NCBI GenBank assembly: GCA_021234155.1
Contig: JAJEKV010000105.1
Span: forward strand, 1,462,494 to 1,526,493
DNA from: Isoetes taiwanensis
Taxonomy: Eukaryota > Streptophyta > Lycopodiopsida > Isoetales > Isoetaceae
DNA: 64,000 nucleotides
Reading direction: 5' to 3'
Of this stretch, positions 1-13,449 are shown in pieces. Under the pieces are notes generated by a model that did not search any database, had not been told where the DNA came from, and saw nothing but the letters and a program-made list of their open reading frames with translations. A program made the translations under genes and the position numbers. Numbering within the stretch: position 1 is the first letter of the stretch; each line of letters begins with the position of its first letter.

Positions 1-3000
1 TGGAAGTTACATTGCTCATTTGTGTCACCCATTGTAAAGGAAGAAGATAATGTTCAAATTTGTTCAAGGCCCACTTCAATGCTAACTCAAGATGCTCCAC
101 ATGAGTCCATTTCTGCTCTTGGTGATAATAACCTCGCTAGCATAGTAATTCACACTCTATAATGCTTTTGAAGTTGATTTTTCCGACATAGTGTGACAAA
201 CAAAGCTTGCTCCCAAACTCCAGAAGAATAAAATGAAATGGCTCACCATTCTGGAGAATCAGCAAAGTTCTCTTTCAATTGTCCAAGGCACCATTCAACG
301 TTTCCTTGAGCATCTTCCTTCCATCTAAATGCTGCCTCGCTTCACATAATCCACACAAGTGGTCGGGTTTTAGCAAAATTGTGCAAATACCTCCTACTAA
401 ACCCAGTTGGCCATATGTTTCTCACTTGGGATACATTTGTAGGTGGTTTGACCCTTTCCAAGGCTGCAATCTTACCATGATCCATTTGTAACTTTTCTCG
501 AAACATAATTGCTCAATAGTTTTCCTCCCAGTGGAAGAAAACACACTTAGCAAAGATTATCCAAACTATGCCATAATCCAGATCTTCAAGAACTTTTCTT
601 AGACATCCAAGTGATCCCTTCTGGATTAGAAAAATACCTAAGACATCTATAAAGACTCTCAAATAGTCTAAAACATCATGAAAAAGCATATGTCATAGCT
701 CTCTCAAATGTGGCTGAGCATTTGTGAGGCCAAAGGTAATACCCTCGTAAGCATAGATGCCAAAAGGTGTTCGGTGTCATTGGTTTTGATGTGGTGGATG
801 ACCGATCCCTATTATATCTCAGCACCCATCCAGAAAGAAATAGGCTTGACTTCCAGTCAATATCCAACAAGGTGTCTATGAAATGGTGAGAAAAATGGAT
901 CTCTTTGGTGTTTTCATTAGATCCTCAGAATCAATGCATACCCTGATGGTTATTTGGCTTCCTCATCGGTACAATAGAGATCCAATCTGAAATTAGCACC
1001 TGTAAATAATAAATCCCGCCTCCAAAAAGTCACAGTATGACTTCAACCTTTACTTGCTCCTCATTGTCGACTCATTCTCCTTTGAGCTTCTATAATTGGC
1101 TTTGATCCTTGTTTCAAAATCAATGGCATGAACCACGACCTCCGGTGGAATGCCTTCACCCTTTTGTAATTTCACAAAACATCCCTGAATTCTTAATAAA
1201 GATATCAAATCGCTCCTCCTTGGAGTGTTAGATCACCTCATTAGTAACCAATTTCGGATTTCTTTGAGAATATTAATGTTCTTGACTGAATGTGGGTGGA
1301 CCGAATGAAGGTGTATGTGGTGACGAATGTGTGTGAATGTGGTGATTAAAGTGAATGTGGGTGACGAATGTGGTGAATGTGTGATTGTGGTGAATGTGGT
1401 GACGAATGTGGTGAATGTGGTGATTGTAGAATGTGGTGACAAAGGATGACCGTGGTGATCGAATGGATGTGGTGGATGTGATGATTGCATAAATTGGTGC
1501 ATGTAATGACCAGATAGATCAAGTGAATATGGACCCATCTGATTTACCTCATCCCGTATCGTGCGCATGCCACCCAAATGCCTCGTCCTTCGTGATAAAG
1601 GGCTGATTTCCGCACCCCATCCGCGTTGAATGCCTGCAAATCAGATTCTTACTGGGACGGATCAATTTCTTGAAGCGAAATAAATCCTCCCCAATGGGTT
1701 CTTGAATGGACTCCTCCCCGAGATACAAGAGTCTCAGAATCACACCTTCACCAATATCAAGTTCTCGAGATATCATCTCCGCAACTTATTACGAATGATA
1801 TTTCAAATTTGGGTACCTTTAACCACTGTACAAAATCTTATCTTCTCCCGTCACCCACTTCCAAGACATGAAAACAACTAAGACCTTGCTGCCCGCATAC
1901 ACCACAGCATTCTTTTGGCCGGGATTTCAACCTGCTGGCTGCCCAAAGAAGGGATCAGAAGCAGCCAGTACCTTTGGTCGATTTTATGGCTTGATCCATA
2001 GTAACCCTTGTGTTCTCCTTGAAAGATGTTCTGCCTCTGCTTCCTCCATGAAGTCTCACTTGTACCAAGATCTAACCATGTACCACTCAAAGAATAAAGT
2101 ATAAGTTTTCAAACAGATGCACACTCTCCTCGAAATTAAACCATGAAATCCAAGATTGCTTCCACCTCATATAAACCTTGCATAAAACATTTCTTACACC
2201 CTACAGGCTGCACCTTCATTTGATTACTGAATGCTTTGAGCATCATGGAGTTAAGCTGGTTCCACCTCATTTTCAACCCAACTCAAGCATTATGTGGTAA
2301 GGCATTACATTCACTCCATCACGGTGAGATTCATGTTGGCCTCTTTTGATTGTAGGATATCCATTAATACTGGCTATCACAAAGAAATGCGCCTGCATCT
2401 GGATTGCCGTCGGTGGCTCCATTCTCCTTGGCCTGTATCATTTGATAAGGATTTGTTGGATCAAATTCTCTGCATTTTGTTCTTCCTCAACTTGCAACAA
2501 ATTGGAGAATAATGCATCAATTGCTCCAAAGTAAGTAACTTTAGTGGCTAAAACTTGGTTTATCACATCATCTTCATTTTGAACTTCCTCATCCACTATG
2601 AGTGCATCCTATGGGCCGATTTTCCATAGATCGGAACCTGCTCGCTATGGGTACATTGAATTGCACCCTTCTTAGGTGCCGACACCTTCAAAGCTTGTTC
2701 CTTCAAAGCCTTTTGGAAAAGAGGTCTTAGCCCTCTCCGCAATTGGCACTACTCTTGGTTCTTGCACCACCTTTGTGATCTGTAACCGTGACGCATTTCT
2801 CCAATCTCTTCTTCACGAATGGTCACTGCTCACCCTCAACTAATCCACAATTTACTACCGATTTGTTCTCTTGTTTCTGTAAGTTCCTCAATAAGAGCCT
2901 TAACTTGAGTGATTATCAATGTACTTTGTATCTTGAATGCGAACATCAATATTAGAAGAGGTACCTATTCAAACACTTGCCGCCTGCGGATACTCTGTCA

Positions 3001-4421
3001 AGCTGCCCATTCCATTTCCCATGGCCTTTCCAACAAGTAGTCTCATCATGCTTGAATTTATCACATAATCCTGTAACATAAATGAGCCCACTTGGATAGT
3101 ATCCCCTTGCTTATTGCATCTAATAGCAGGAAACCCATTGGAACTTGTTGGGCAATTAAAGCCAGGTATCATTGGAACTTGTGGTAGATGTGTCAACAGA
3201 TTGGTCGAATAGGAATAGATGGTGCTTGTTGCATAACAAAGAACAATTTGGATTGGCTCCTCCCAAAAATCTCTTCCCTACATTCTCAGATTATGGCCCC
3301 TTGGATTTGGCATCTTGAGCAGTAATTTCAAAGAATTCAAAGTGTAGTATCGTAATGCCCAATAGACCCACACAATACTCACAAGTAATAAACTCAACCT
3401 CCTTGGCTTCCTCACCAATTGTAAGTTTAGAAATCTTTATCGCAATATCCTCTCTCCTCGCTTTATGCCTTCCGATGTTAAACTTTAAGGAATGTATCCA
3501 GCTTATCTTCGTTCTCGAGAGCATACTTTGTGTTTAACAATGTTGTAGGTCGCTTTTTATTTCACCTTATGAGCAATAGCTCGCTTCAGCCCCTTCTACA
3601 TGCTACCATTGGATATCCATTTCATCATTCCTGCAATCTTCCAATGAACTACTTAGAACCGGTGAATATACCTCCTCGATTATACTCTCTAATTGATTCA
3701 TCTTCCTTTGTGTGAAATTGGTCCACCTTTCCATAGTCTTATCTCAATACCATGAACTTCTTGATAATTAGCAATGAAAGCTTCCTTTAATTCCTCGAGC
3801 ATGTCAGTATTCTGGGCTTTAGTTTGTGCCCATTCCTCCACCTAATCTTGTAAAGAACTATAAAATAAAGTAAATAATCACAAATTTAAGAATTCATACC
3901 GCAACACTTTCAACTTCTACAATATGCTTCAAAGGATCCCGATCCACTATCAAACTTTGAATCCCCATTGTTCCAAACCCCATACCATAGGTAATACACC
4001 CATCTCTATCTCTTCTTGGTTTCTTGAAATTGAAAACGAAATTGAATCTCCTCAATTTGAAAACGAAATTACTACTTGCCCAGACTCCAGAATGGAATCA
4101 AACCTCCGGATCCGGAGAATTAGACCCCGTAGACCGCTCCCAACCGAAAACGAAATTGAATTTGATGCAATTTTGAGCCCAAAGATTGACTCACCTATTC
4201 CCTTTCTTGTTACTTATAGGTTTTGGTGGATATCCTTCTTACTCTCTTGGGCATAAACTATGCTCCCCTACAATTTTACTTCCATAAATCAATTACGAAA
4301 ATCCCTTCACACAAGCAAAATTGTCTTTTTCACAATGGTGTCGCTTCACTCTGACGATCACCAATACTAATGGTAAATAACCCTTTTCAATGGAAATTCT
4401 TGCTAATCAATGGTCCGTCGA
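1..4421 (-). pseudogene. Ty3/gypsy internal region relic (gag to RT), running off the left edge
   Basis: Read on the minus strand, about 1240 down to 1 translates, with many stops and frame changes, into a Ty3/gypsy reverse transcriptase and the start of RNase H. Visible pieces are a proline-rich lead-in ending near DAGFI (here LEAGFI), an FFLDG block, FGLTNA (about 718-735), and a later block resembling KIAALERVKPPTNVSQVRN followed by a YYRRYIHNFAK-like stretch. About 3290-3900 resembles a retrotransposon gag, with ESIREYNR and a KRAIAHK-like stretch. The order gag then RT on the minus strand matches an element whose 5' LTR lies to the right (4440-5279). The protease region between is too decayed to place. 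All reading frames are broken, so no product is expected. The family call comes from remembered conserved motifs; a profile search would settle the clade. Confidence 0.6.
1286..1490. repeat. Degenerate minisatellite, GAATGTGGTGA-like units
   Basis: Imperfect tandem copies of a 9-12 base unit built from GAATGTGGTGA and GTGGTGAAT fill about 200 bases. Unit length varies, so this is a decayed minisatellite. It lies inside the gypsy relic and creates a spurious His/Thr-rich minus-strand open frame. Confidence 0.75.
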
Positions 4422-4438
4422 GCACCGTGGTCGCCAAA
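4422..4438 (-). other. Primer-binding-site-like sequence of the left gypsy relic
   Basis: Immediately inside the LTR end the minus strand reads TTTGGCGACCACGGTGC. TTGGCG-type sequences next to an LTR ending in CA are typical tRNA primer sites in Ty3/gypsy elements. The matching tRNA is not determined here. Confidence 0.45.
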
Positions 4439-4439
4439 T

Positions 4440-5279
4440 TGTTAGAGCCTCTGACTCTAACCTTGCAAGAAGGATGAAAACCCAACAATACAAGCTCAAT
4501 CTATCGTAACAAGGCAATGCACAACACAAAAGAATCCTCATCTCTTATTAGCTAGATCAAACAAAAATACCTTCCATACACCGGCCCTTCTTTCTTTCCG
4601 TTTCTTCTTCTCTCTCCTCGCTTCAGATAATCCCGTCATAATGGTCTACAACGACACGCAAATATCCCGTGACGCTGCATGCGAGCATCACCCATATACA
4701 AAGATAATTATCTCTATACCACCTCAATAGTGGTGAATGTGGTTAGCAGATGGCGTGTGAGTGGTGGTGGAGTGGTAATCACCCCAACAACACCTCAGCC
4801 TCGGCTCCGGCCGGAAGCAGACCAAGCATAACTTTTCTCACGATTCTCTGCCTCTCCTTCTAGGACTGCCCAAGAGGCGCCTTTTAAGAGCACCTCGATG
4901 CATTCCGGTGGCTTACGTCCCTGCTCAGGCCGACTCTTACCTTGTTGCTGGCCTCCCAAGGTGGCCGCCATCATGCACCTTTGCCATTGCCCCGAGCACG
5001 CCTCAACTCTACCCCAAGGCTGATTCTCCGCCGGAGTTGCCGGTGCCTCCTCCAAACTGAGGCTATTCCTCCTGCACCTGACTTGGGTTGATTGCTCTAA
5101 TAAGCCTCTTGACATGTTGTTCAACCCCCAATGTAGTGGTGTACCCCACCGCTATTTTCCAAACCTGTATCATGGAGCCTAAGCTCTTCATGAATCTTCT
5201 GTATACTTAGCCACCGATAAGCTACTCCCATTCAACTCCCAAAAACTGATCTCTTGTTAGTATGCTGAGACTCGCAACA
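4440..5279 (-). repeat. Putative 5' LTR of the left gypsy relic
   Basis: The block begins TGTTAGAG and ends CTCGCAACA on the plus strand, so it has TG...CA ends with short imperfect inverted termini. It abuts the primer-site-like sequence on its inner side. Its length of about 840 bases is plausible for a Ty3/gypsy LTR. The partner LTR would lie off the left edge, so the outer boundary at 5279 cannot be checked by comparison and is the weaker end. Confidence 0.4.
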
Positions 5280-8200
5280 TAGTGTGTCGCTAAAAGCTCC
5301 TCACCGGGTCTTAAACCCGAATTTGTTCCCTCTTCACAGGCCAGACTTAAGGCCATCCCTCCACGATCCTTGCCGGTCCAAATGTGTCAGCTGTAGCAAC
5401 CTTCCTATGTCCTGTCTTCGGCACCGTGAGCTACTGGGGTTCTCCGGCCCCATCAAGCCAGCGTCACAAACCTCCATGCCCGGGACCGCCTTCCCGAACC
5501 CCAGCTCCTTGTCTCCATAATACGCTGTTCAGCACTATCCACCTTTTCCATCCTGCCTTTCTTTTGCCCTTTCCCTGTATTCTCTAGATGCGTGCTCTGA
5601 CTGACCGCTTCCAGCCAGAGCCCCTAATCGGAAGAACCGGCCCTGAGGAGTCGGAGCTAGATGATGATGGGCTTCCTCGGGTTCTCTCTTCCTTCTCCTA
5701 TCCCCGACGCTCCTCGGTTGCCCTCCCTTCCTGCCACACCGAGGGCCTCTGCCACCTCCCTAAATCACGGGTGGAGGTGGAGGCCGGCCCCTCCCCGTGC
5801 GCCACCCAGGTGCCGCCCCGCCTGATGAGGTGTTGCATCCGGTTCCCTCATCCGCACTAACCTCGCGCTGATCGCCCGTGACATATCGCCCTTCATTCCT
5901 TGCACCCAATTATGCTTGCTCAAGGTCGGGTCTTGAGATCCTCGTGACTTGAGTTCTTTTTGCCTGCAAGGATTGATCATCAATACATGTTATTTGGGTT
6001 AGACGCAGCCAGACCAATCTTTATCGTAATTGAATTATCTTGGTCATTATAAAGAAATCATACAAAATTCCTTGCATTTATAAAATGCTTAATAAATATT
6101 ATCACATAAGGATTACATGATAGGGTAGATATGTCTTAGCACAATGGGTATAAGAAAACATTTAGCACACAACTTAAGAAAATTTTACAACTATTCAATG
6201 GCCCGAAAGCCTCCTGCAGAAGTTCTGACATCCCCCGAACCTGGAGGCCTCGCCGAGGTTGCGCAAGATGTCTCACGATCTCCTTCATGCCTCCCGCCAC
6301 TCCCTGCCCGAAGTTCTCAGGCCGCCGCCACCACCCGGTATCTCAAGGTGCCCTCCTCGCAGTCGAGGCAATGAGCCGACTACCAAGAAAAGATAATGTG
6401 GCTCCGGCATGGGCGTGATATCTCGAATGCCGCCCAAGCCCGAGATGCTTATGAGAAGTGCCACGATTCTTCCCTCGTCAACTCCTTGTGGAAAACTATC
6501 ATTTGCCCTTGGTCGAGGGTCGAAGATAGCAGCGGCGTGCCGGCCTTCCCATACCTCATCCAGTTGCCCTCTCTTTGAGCTACTTTGCCGTAGGCATCCA
6601 CCTGCCATAAGATCATGACCCTCCACATGCCGGGTTGCGTTGTCTAAGTTGATGCGCCGGACCCTTCCCCATGCTCCGGCTCGGAACCGGGTTTCCGGGC
6701 TTTGAGCCGGGCCCCGTTTGTAGAGTGTGCTCAGGGATCACTGGAACCCTCCTCCGAGATGATAGGTTCCCATTGCCGACAGATCTCCTTATCTCGCCGA
6801 TAGGGTCGCTATGTCCGACATTGTCTCCCCAAAGATGAGTGTCTCTCCGCTAGCTCCCTTGGAATCTCTCCGGCAAGGAGTAGTCGATGAAGTCCCGCCT
6901 GCCATGCTATCATGCCTAAGAGTTCGCTGACCAAGACCTCGCTCCCCGCAATACGACAAGCGAGATGCCTGTGCTCCTCCCTGGCCGATGACTACTCCTG
7001 CCGGCGTAGAAATGGGTGATGCCGACCTGAGGCCTGCAGATTTTTCCGATGTCGCCGCCGTGCTCGACATGTGCTCCTCCCCATCCTTGTTGCCTCCTCG
7101 CCTCCTTATAGTTTTGCTCCCCAGCTCAGTCTTCATGGATCTCGCAGATGGTGCCCCCGACGCCGCTGCCATGGTATTCATGTGCGTAGACTCTATGTTC
7201 GTGATTTGATCCCGACCCCACGCATCAAGTGGCGCTTAAGTCTAAGGGCTGGAAATGTATGCCCCTACTTTGTTGATTGACTTATAAAGGCATGAAAAGG
7301 GCAAGGCAATGGGGTTCGAGACCAAAGGCACTCTATGCCTATTATGTCCGGCAGTCATGTAACTCCAAGGCATGGTCCTAGTCCTATCCCATAGCTGCTT
7401 CTGCCCTGGATCCCTCCCAACTCTCGAATTTGCAGAAGGCTCTGGGTGAGTGACTCAAGAGAAAACCCCACTCCCTCCCTAGGGGCGCCTAACTCCTGAA
7501 GTGTGACTTGTCATTACATTGGCACAAGGCATTCCAGGTAGTAGGGTGTTCTAATGTAGTTGCATGCGTGATCAAACAAGTGGCTCACCACTGCAGGAAG
7601 GCTTGATCTGCTGTGAAGCCGATGGATGGCGGCCTGGCAGATCGCACTGATCTCTCGTGCTGGCTGGCCATTGAGTAGGAAAGGCAGAAAAATGGCTGCA
7701 AAGACTGTTGCTCAGAAAATTTATAAATGGGAGGCTCAGAGAAGCAAAATGGCAATGAGACCATTTTTATAGACTATGTAGACCCTGTGTCTGCAAAAAG
7801 GTACCTACCTAAGACTACCGCCCCATGGCTCGGGTGTCCAGAAATGAACTACCATGAAGTGCAACTTAAGCAAAACAAAGCAAGAAACACTATGCAATTT
7901 GTTGGATCAACTTATTAATTTGGCCTGATGATCTGGTGAACTGGCTGGGCTTATGGCCTCCTGTCACCGGGACGCAGCACGGGTTGCTTTTGCCTCACCC
8001 TATTGGCCTATTTTGAGCTCATTTCTTTTTGGTGATTTTTGGGAATTTCAAGATGCTAATATACTAATTGGGTCGGATTCTGTTAATTAGGCAACTTATT
8101 TTGAGCAAAACCGACATCCAAAAGCATGTTTTGGGGCGTCGGTGAATCACAAGGAACTGTCATGACGCTAGAATATGCCGGTTTCACCCCGTGTCCGCCC

Positions 8201-11200
8201 AAATTTTTGCTTTTTGATGATTTTTTTGCCAAATTTTCGCTAGAAGTTATGGATTTCTAGGGTATTCCTAAGCATGCTAAGGTGAAGAGTTCTACCATTG
8301 TAATTGGGTTCTATTTCCTTAAATTTCAAGCATCCAACATTTTTCTAATTGCTGTGGGAAAATAACTTTTATATTAATAAGAAAAACGCTTAAGGCCTAA
8401 ATTTAACTTTTCTAACAAAATTTACAAAATTTGAGGCCTAGGGCCTTCTCCCCGCGGGATCCTCCGTAAGTGAATGTCCTCTCAAGATGAGGTGACTCGC
8501 TTAGCATGATTGCATTGCAGGTTCCTTCCTCAAGAGCCGCACCAGCTCGCTTTCATGGGGCTCTTGCAGGCCTGCCATTAGAGGGTAACCTATAATCGTC
8601 CGAATTCCTCGTGACATTTCCCGGCAGGAGACGTCAAGGGCGCTTTTGCACATCTGGAAGTGCTTTTATCTTCCTAAACACTCGGCAAGACGGTTGTCAC
8701 CTGTAGAACCCTTTTGGGTTTTTCCTATTTAGGTGGGGGTGGCTTGGGCTGGAGTTCTTCTACCGCCGCCTCCACAACTCAACAAGACTTCGCCAAGACA
8801 ATAAGCTCACCAAGCAGTACCAGTCCAACGACTAGGTACCCTTGTATGCCGCCATTTTTCGCTTGAATTCGCTGATCCCTGCTTCAATTGCCCCGCCTCC
8901 CCTACCGCCTCACCACTGGTGGTTCCCGACTTAGGTAGGTGGCTCCCGCGCCCAGGTCCCTGATGCCGCCTCCCTCCTCCTCTTCTCCACTACCGCCTCC
9001 TCAGGCCTCCCTCTTCCTCCCGAGGCCTCCTCTATGACGCACGGTTCCCAGCGAGGCTCCATCGCTCTTCCTCTCTCTTCGGGGTTTCCTCCTCCTTTCC
9101 CGCTGCCTCAACCCCGCCCCTTCGCCTCCTCTTCTCTCCTTAGCGTGCCCCTCCTCCCTCCTACACCGACTTTCTCCCTTGCCCTTCTTCTTGGTACCGA
9201 AGGACCCGCTCTACCCGTTGTTGTGTCTGTTCTTCCACCTCTTCTCCACTCTGTCCGAGGCCCGGTAAATGGCGAGGACTCTCGCTGTCTCCTCTCGAAA
9301 GCACCTCACGCGACGTAGAACCGCTACCGGACCTCCCCAAGATCATGGAAGGAGGCTCGCCGGCCGGCGAGGGATTTCACGCCCTGGTTTCCACGGGTGC
9401 CCCGGACCCTTCTGACGTGCCCGGGCCGCCCGCCCATGGAGAGGGTGGGCCTAGGGCCGCCTTCTCGTAGGTTTGCTTGGTGTGTGCTAAGTCTTGTGGT
9501 TCGTGAAATGGGTGACGAAGGCCGAAAGTGGTGAGAGGTGTGGGAGGTGAAAGGTTGAGAGAGAGAATGAGGTGTCGTGTGTTTAAAAAGGAGGGTCCCT
9601 TTAGGAATATTCTCCCCCACCATAATTACTCCCCTATTTATTAGCCCCCCTTATTAATTACACCATATTTAGTAATTATTTAATTATTAAGGTATGTATT
9701 AATCCAGATAAATCGAATATTATACCTAAAAATTTTCGAATTTTCTAATGGCTTCATTAGTGCAAATTATGGATTTACAGCCATTTTTCACTCGGTCTCG
9801 ATTGTACGATTCTTTCGACTCCATTTTAGGTGAAATTTGATGCAAGATGCATAATTTTCACTCCAAATTTAGAAGATGAATTTGGACTTACTCATTCCTT
9901 CTGTCTAACACTTAACTCTAAATCCCGACTCCACTACCTAGGAGAAAATTTTTTCCCTATTTTCAGCTCAATGGTGGAAATGTTTGGTTTGTTCTCCTGG
10001 CAGGCTTGTTTAGATCACTTCATGGTTACGGTCGGCCATAGTTCCCCGTCAACTGAAGAACATTGCTCGATACCATTGTGACGCCTCCCGCTAAACACGC
10101 CCACCGCATTAATTCCCAGAAATCCCCGTCCGGCCAACAACCGTGACGGCTCCTTCGTCTACTCCCCGACTCCTCGAGGTGATCCCCAGTGCGTGGAGAG
10201 GAAATGTACGATGTCTTGCGCTACTTCTTCCCTATAAGCCCTGGCACAAATGGGTTTATAACACATCGTAACTAGCATCAAACATATATACAACATTGCA
10301 CTAAGGGTAGCGCATCACCCATATACCAACAAGCAAAGATGATAATCACAAACCCAGAATCATGAGAGCTCCCACTCCGGCTCGCACTGTAGTGAGGATG
10401 ACCCACCCATTAGGCTCCTCAAGATAGAGCGCACCGAGTCATGGCAATGACGCAGGGTCGCATGTAACAATGGCTAGGGTTGACGACTCCATCCGGCCCT
10501 CCCCGTGCATACTTTGGTGCATGGGCTAAATCAGCTCGGGCATGATTCTCAGCCTTCCTCGATATGCTATAATCCTGAAGTGTGGCTCACCCATCAGACT
10601 AACAGCTCCTGTGTTGCATCGGTCCGGATGAGGCAGGAAGGGTTGCATCTCCCCCTTCCTGTAGGTCTTAGAGGTTCCGTGGCGCTAGGAGAATCGCGGG
10701 CGACACACCATTCAGACCGACTTAACCCCCAAACGAGGAAGCCAAGCCACTCAGCTCCCGAGAGTGGCGACAATTACGCCCTGTGAGGTGCCTGACCCAT
10801 GCTCGGCTCCACACGAAGTGACCGACCATAAGCCTAGCTCACTATGGGATCCCCTCAAGCCCCCACTCCTACAGGATCCTCCTCCACATTCCTCCGCCCC
10901 GCTATGGTGTCGAAATACATCATAGGCCTCAAGTAGGCCCTCGTGGCCCTGCACAGCCGCAACTAATAGAACTAAGGGATCTACCTAGGAACATACTACA
11001 TATGGCCCCAGTTCCCCACCCCCTTCCCAATACAAGAGAAGCAAACATGATCAACCATCAATACATAAACATCATATCATGAGAATAATCATAAGAAGAA
11101 TATCTTAACCTAATCATACAATCTAACTAATGGTGGTTGTGTGGTTCGCTGATTAGGTTCAAGATGTTAAATACGGCTCTAGGATGGCTCTACTCTAGAT

Positions 11201-11790
11201 ATAAGATAATAGTGCACCGGAATGCTAATTCCGTGATGAGCTATCACAACTACTATCCTACATACCGCCTCCCAAGCCTCCCTCCAGATCCGCAGCCCAT
11301 GGTCTTCGCGACTCCTCGCGATGTCGGGTCTTGCTCAAGAATCCAGTCTACCCCGCCGGGGTCGCCGCATCAAATACCATGCCACGTTGAAACGATGTTC
11401 TAAACCCGGGTTTCGAATCTATAGGTGAGTCTCCCAGTGTTAGCCGGAAAGAGTTTCAGTGGTTAGGTTTAGGCCCAAATAGGTTAGGTCCACCTAGATG
11501 CCACGTGGCACCAATTGGGTGAGTCTCCTGCAGTGACAGCCTGGCCAGGTTAAGGCATGGATAATGGTCTAACTCTATGGTTGGCTAAGTTATGAGAATA
11601 ATCTCCACATGCCCTGAAAAGTTACAATCTATGGTATACAAGGCTATGAAGATAGATTTCAGGGCGAGATTTTATCCAGAATATACGATTTATGGCGAGT
11701 ATTCCCCGGACCGCCACATCTCGCCTGCTTCTGGCCGGGCCGACGCCAGACCCCGATGACATCATTCTATGTGAGTTCTAACACTCCACC
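5280..11790. other. GC-rich repeat-like region without recognisable genes
   Basis: About 6.5 kb with no credible coding sequence. Open frames are short, Pro/Ser/Arg-rich and overlap on both strands, as expected from GC-rich DNA. Base composition changes abruptly several times: GC-rich at about 5.3-7.2, 8.9-9.6 and 10.1-11.0 kb, and AT-rich at about 6.0-6.2, 8.0-8.4 and 9.6-9.9 kb. Such blocks suggest LTRs or a non-autonomous LTR element, but I could not pair any two long direct repeats by eye, so no element is called. Confidence 0.5.
8930..9340. repeat. Pyrimidine-rich low-complexity tract
   Basis: The plus strand is dominated by CCTCC, CTTCC and TCTCC words for about 400 bases. The encoded Pro/Leu/Ser-rich frame (9034-9318) is a by-product of this composition. 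The tract sits within the GC-rich unassigned region. Confidence 0.6.
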
Positions 11791-12954
11791 ACATTTTATG
11801 AGTATGAAGAGGGCTCTATTGAGCATAATATTTCTACTTATCTAGAGCCTCGCGCCTAACTTAAGTCAAGCACCCTATGCCAAATGTTATGGGATGATCC
11901 AGCGTGTAGAACATTTCCCTTGATGCCTCACATGTGTACGATGCTTTGCCTTCGTGAGCGACAACGTGCGGTGTGTCAGGCGCATAAAGGAATCGCTGGC
12001 CTGATGGAGCCCTCCTCGACGAAGTTCCCTAAGACGTAGCATTAAACCATTGGTTACGTAGGGAAGGTTGTGGTCTCTAAAATCCCTTCACGGTGGGTTC
12101 TCCCAAAACACCCTTCTGGTTAGAGAGCTATCCCAATGTATGCAATAACATTAATACAAAGAGATAGTAGGAACCCTCTAGCACCCATAGTCTCTCAAAC
12201 CGAAAAGCATTAGGAAAGGGACATAGGAAAAAAGAGGCCTGTGGCAAGAGAGTTAAAGTATTATCGACGGACATAATGCGCAAGTGCGGTTTGATTAGCT
12301 TCTTTAGTCCAGAACCCGTGAGAATCCTCCATATAAACTTAGGAATTCAAACTGACCAGAAGCAAAATCAACCATGCCCAAGCCGCTAAAGAAATTACTA
12401 CTTGTAATTAAAACAACCTTCACCACATCTTGCTCTTCATTATTACTTTTGCAAACAATTGCAATAATCAACAATTAGATCGTGAGGCACAAGAAGCAGA
12501 TGCCATATAATCTGAGTGTGCTTAGGACATATTTGGCTTATGCACTCACGTGCATAGAGAGTTTAGTTGTCTCCCCACCGTGCCAGGTGTCTTTTGCAAC
12601 CCTTCTATGATGTATCCCATGCATCTGAGCTAGAAGTATGGATGCCCAATGGAATGCCCAATAACTTAGTAGCCTTACCAGGAGGAGACCTTCCATGAAT
12701 AAGAAGCAACACAAGGAAATACTGGATCATCAAGCATCTATAAGGTTGAGCACTTTGGCCAGCCAAAACACGAACTTTAGAGTCTAATAAGAAAGTATCA
12801 ACGTAAAGCTTTGCATTCTAGAGAGTTTCATCATCTGTAAGAATAGAAATAAATAAATAAATAAATAAATAAATTCTATTCACGACGTCAGTTTCTCAGG
12901 TCCATAGCAAAAAATTTCAAATTTAACAAATCAAAGTTTAGGCAAACCCTTGCG
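11791..12954. other. Unassigned repeat-like sequence with an LTR/polypurine-tract-like junction
   Basis: Near the left edge the minus strand reads GTGGTGGAG followed by TGTTAGAACTC, which resembles a polypurine tract joined to the start of an LTR. No matching copy of that LTR start was found to the right. The remaining sequence has no open frame of note. It may be the decayed interior of a minus-strand copia-like element. Confidence 0.3.
12847..12874. repeat. (AAAT)7 microsatellite
   Basis: Seven perfect AAAT units. The flanks GAATAG and CTATTC form a short inverted pair around the array. Confidence 0.9.
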
Positions 12955-13440
12955 CTTCAAGCTCTATACCAACTTGGTAAGTTTCCTATAATTTCCTTCT
13001 TGATTTCCAGTAATCATATAGATATACCCGAGCTTGTGGGATGGAGGTAATACTGTAGCGCTGGGAGATCCACAGTGTGATCTTGTGTTTATCTCTGGAG
13101 ACAACAAAGCAAAACAAATCGATGATGTTTGTCATCTTCTACTTGAGCCTTTATACATAGGTAAAACTAAGCTCCTGGCCTATTTTGCCGCCTAACCTAT
13201 CTCTCAATTCTGTGTGATGTGAGCTTACCCATAATTGGCTTTATTAGCTTCCCCTTTTTCCAACTGATTTCATCTGTTAGATAGGTCTGCTCCCCATAAA
13301 TTAGCATAATATTAACTTCCCATCTATAAAACTCACGCTTGACTCCTGAATCATATGTTGGTCACATCTTCTGTATTGACTTTTCTAAAATATAGGCCCT
13401 AAAACCCACGTCTTTATCTGAAAGATCGTTTAATCCAATA
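12955..13440 (-). repeat. Possible copia-type LTR with degenerate primer site (minus strand)
   Basis: On the minus strand the inner edge reads TTGGTATAGAGCTTG, close to the initiator-Met primer site TGGTATCAGAGC used by plant copia elements. Upstream of it, TATAAAGGCTC resembles a promoter TATA box inside an LTR. The outer end and any partner LTR were not found, so this is a weak call. It could also be an old solo fragment. Confidence 0.3.
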
Positions 13441-13449
13441 TCCCATTTA

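Noticed and set aside
1286-1490. CRISPR-like regularly spaced repeats
   Set aside because: Units are degenerate and directly tandem with no unique spacers, and the DNA is plant nuclear.
6789-7181. 130-codon minus-strand frame, Ala/Ser/Arg-rich
   Set aside because: GC-rich region with overlapping plus-strand frames of equal quality; no motif and no supporting context.
9034-9318. 94-codon Pro/Leu/Ser-rich open frame
   Set aside because: Produced by the CT-rich low-complexity tract; overlapping frames on both strands and no domain.
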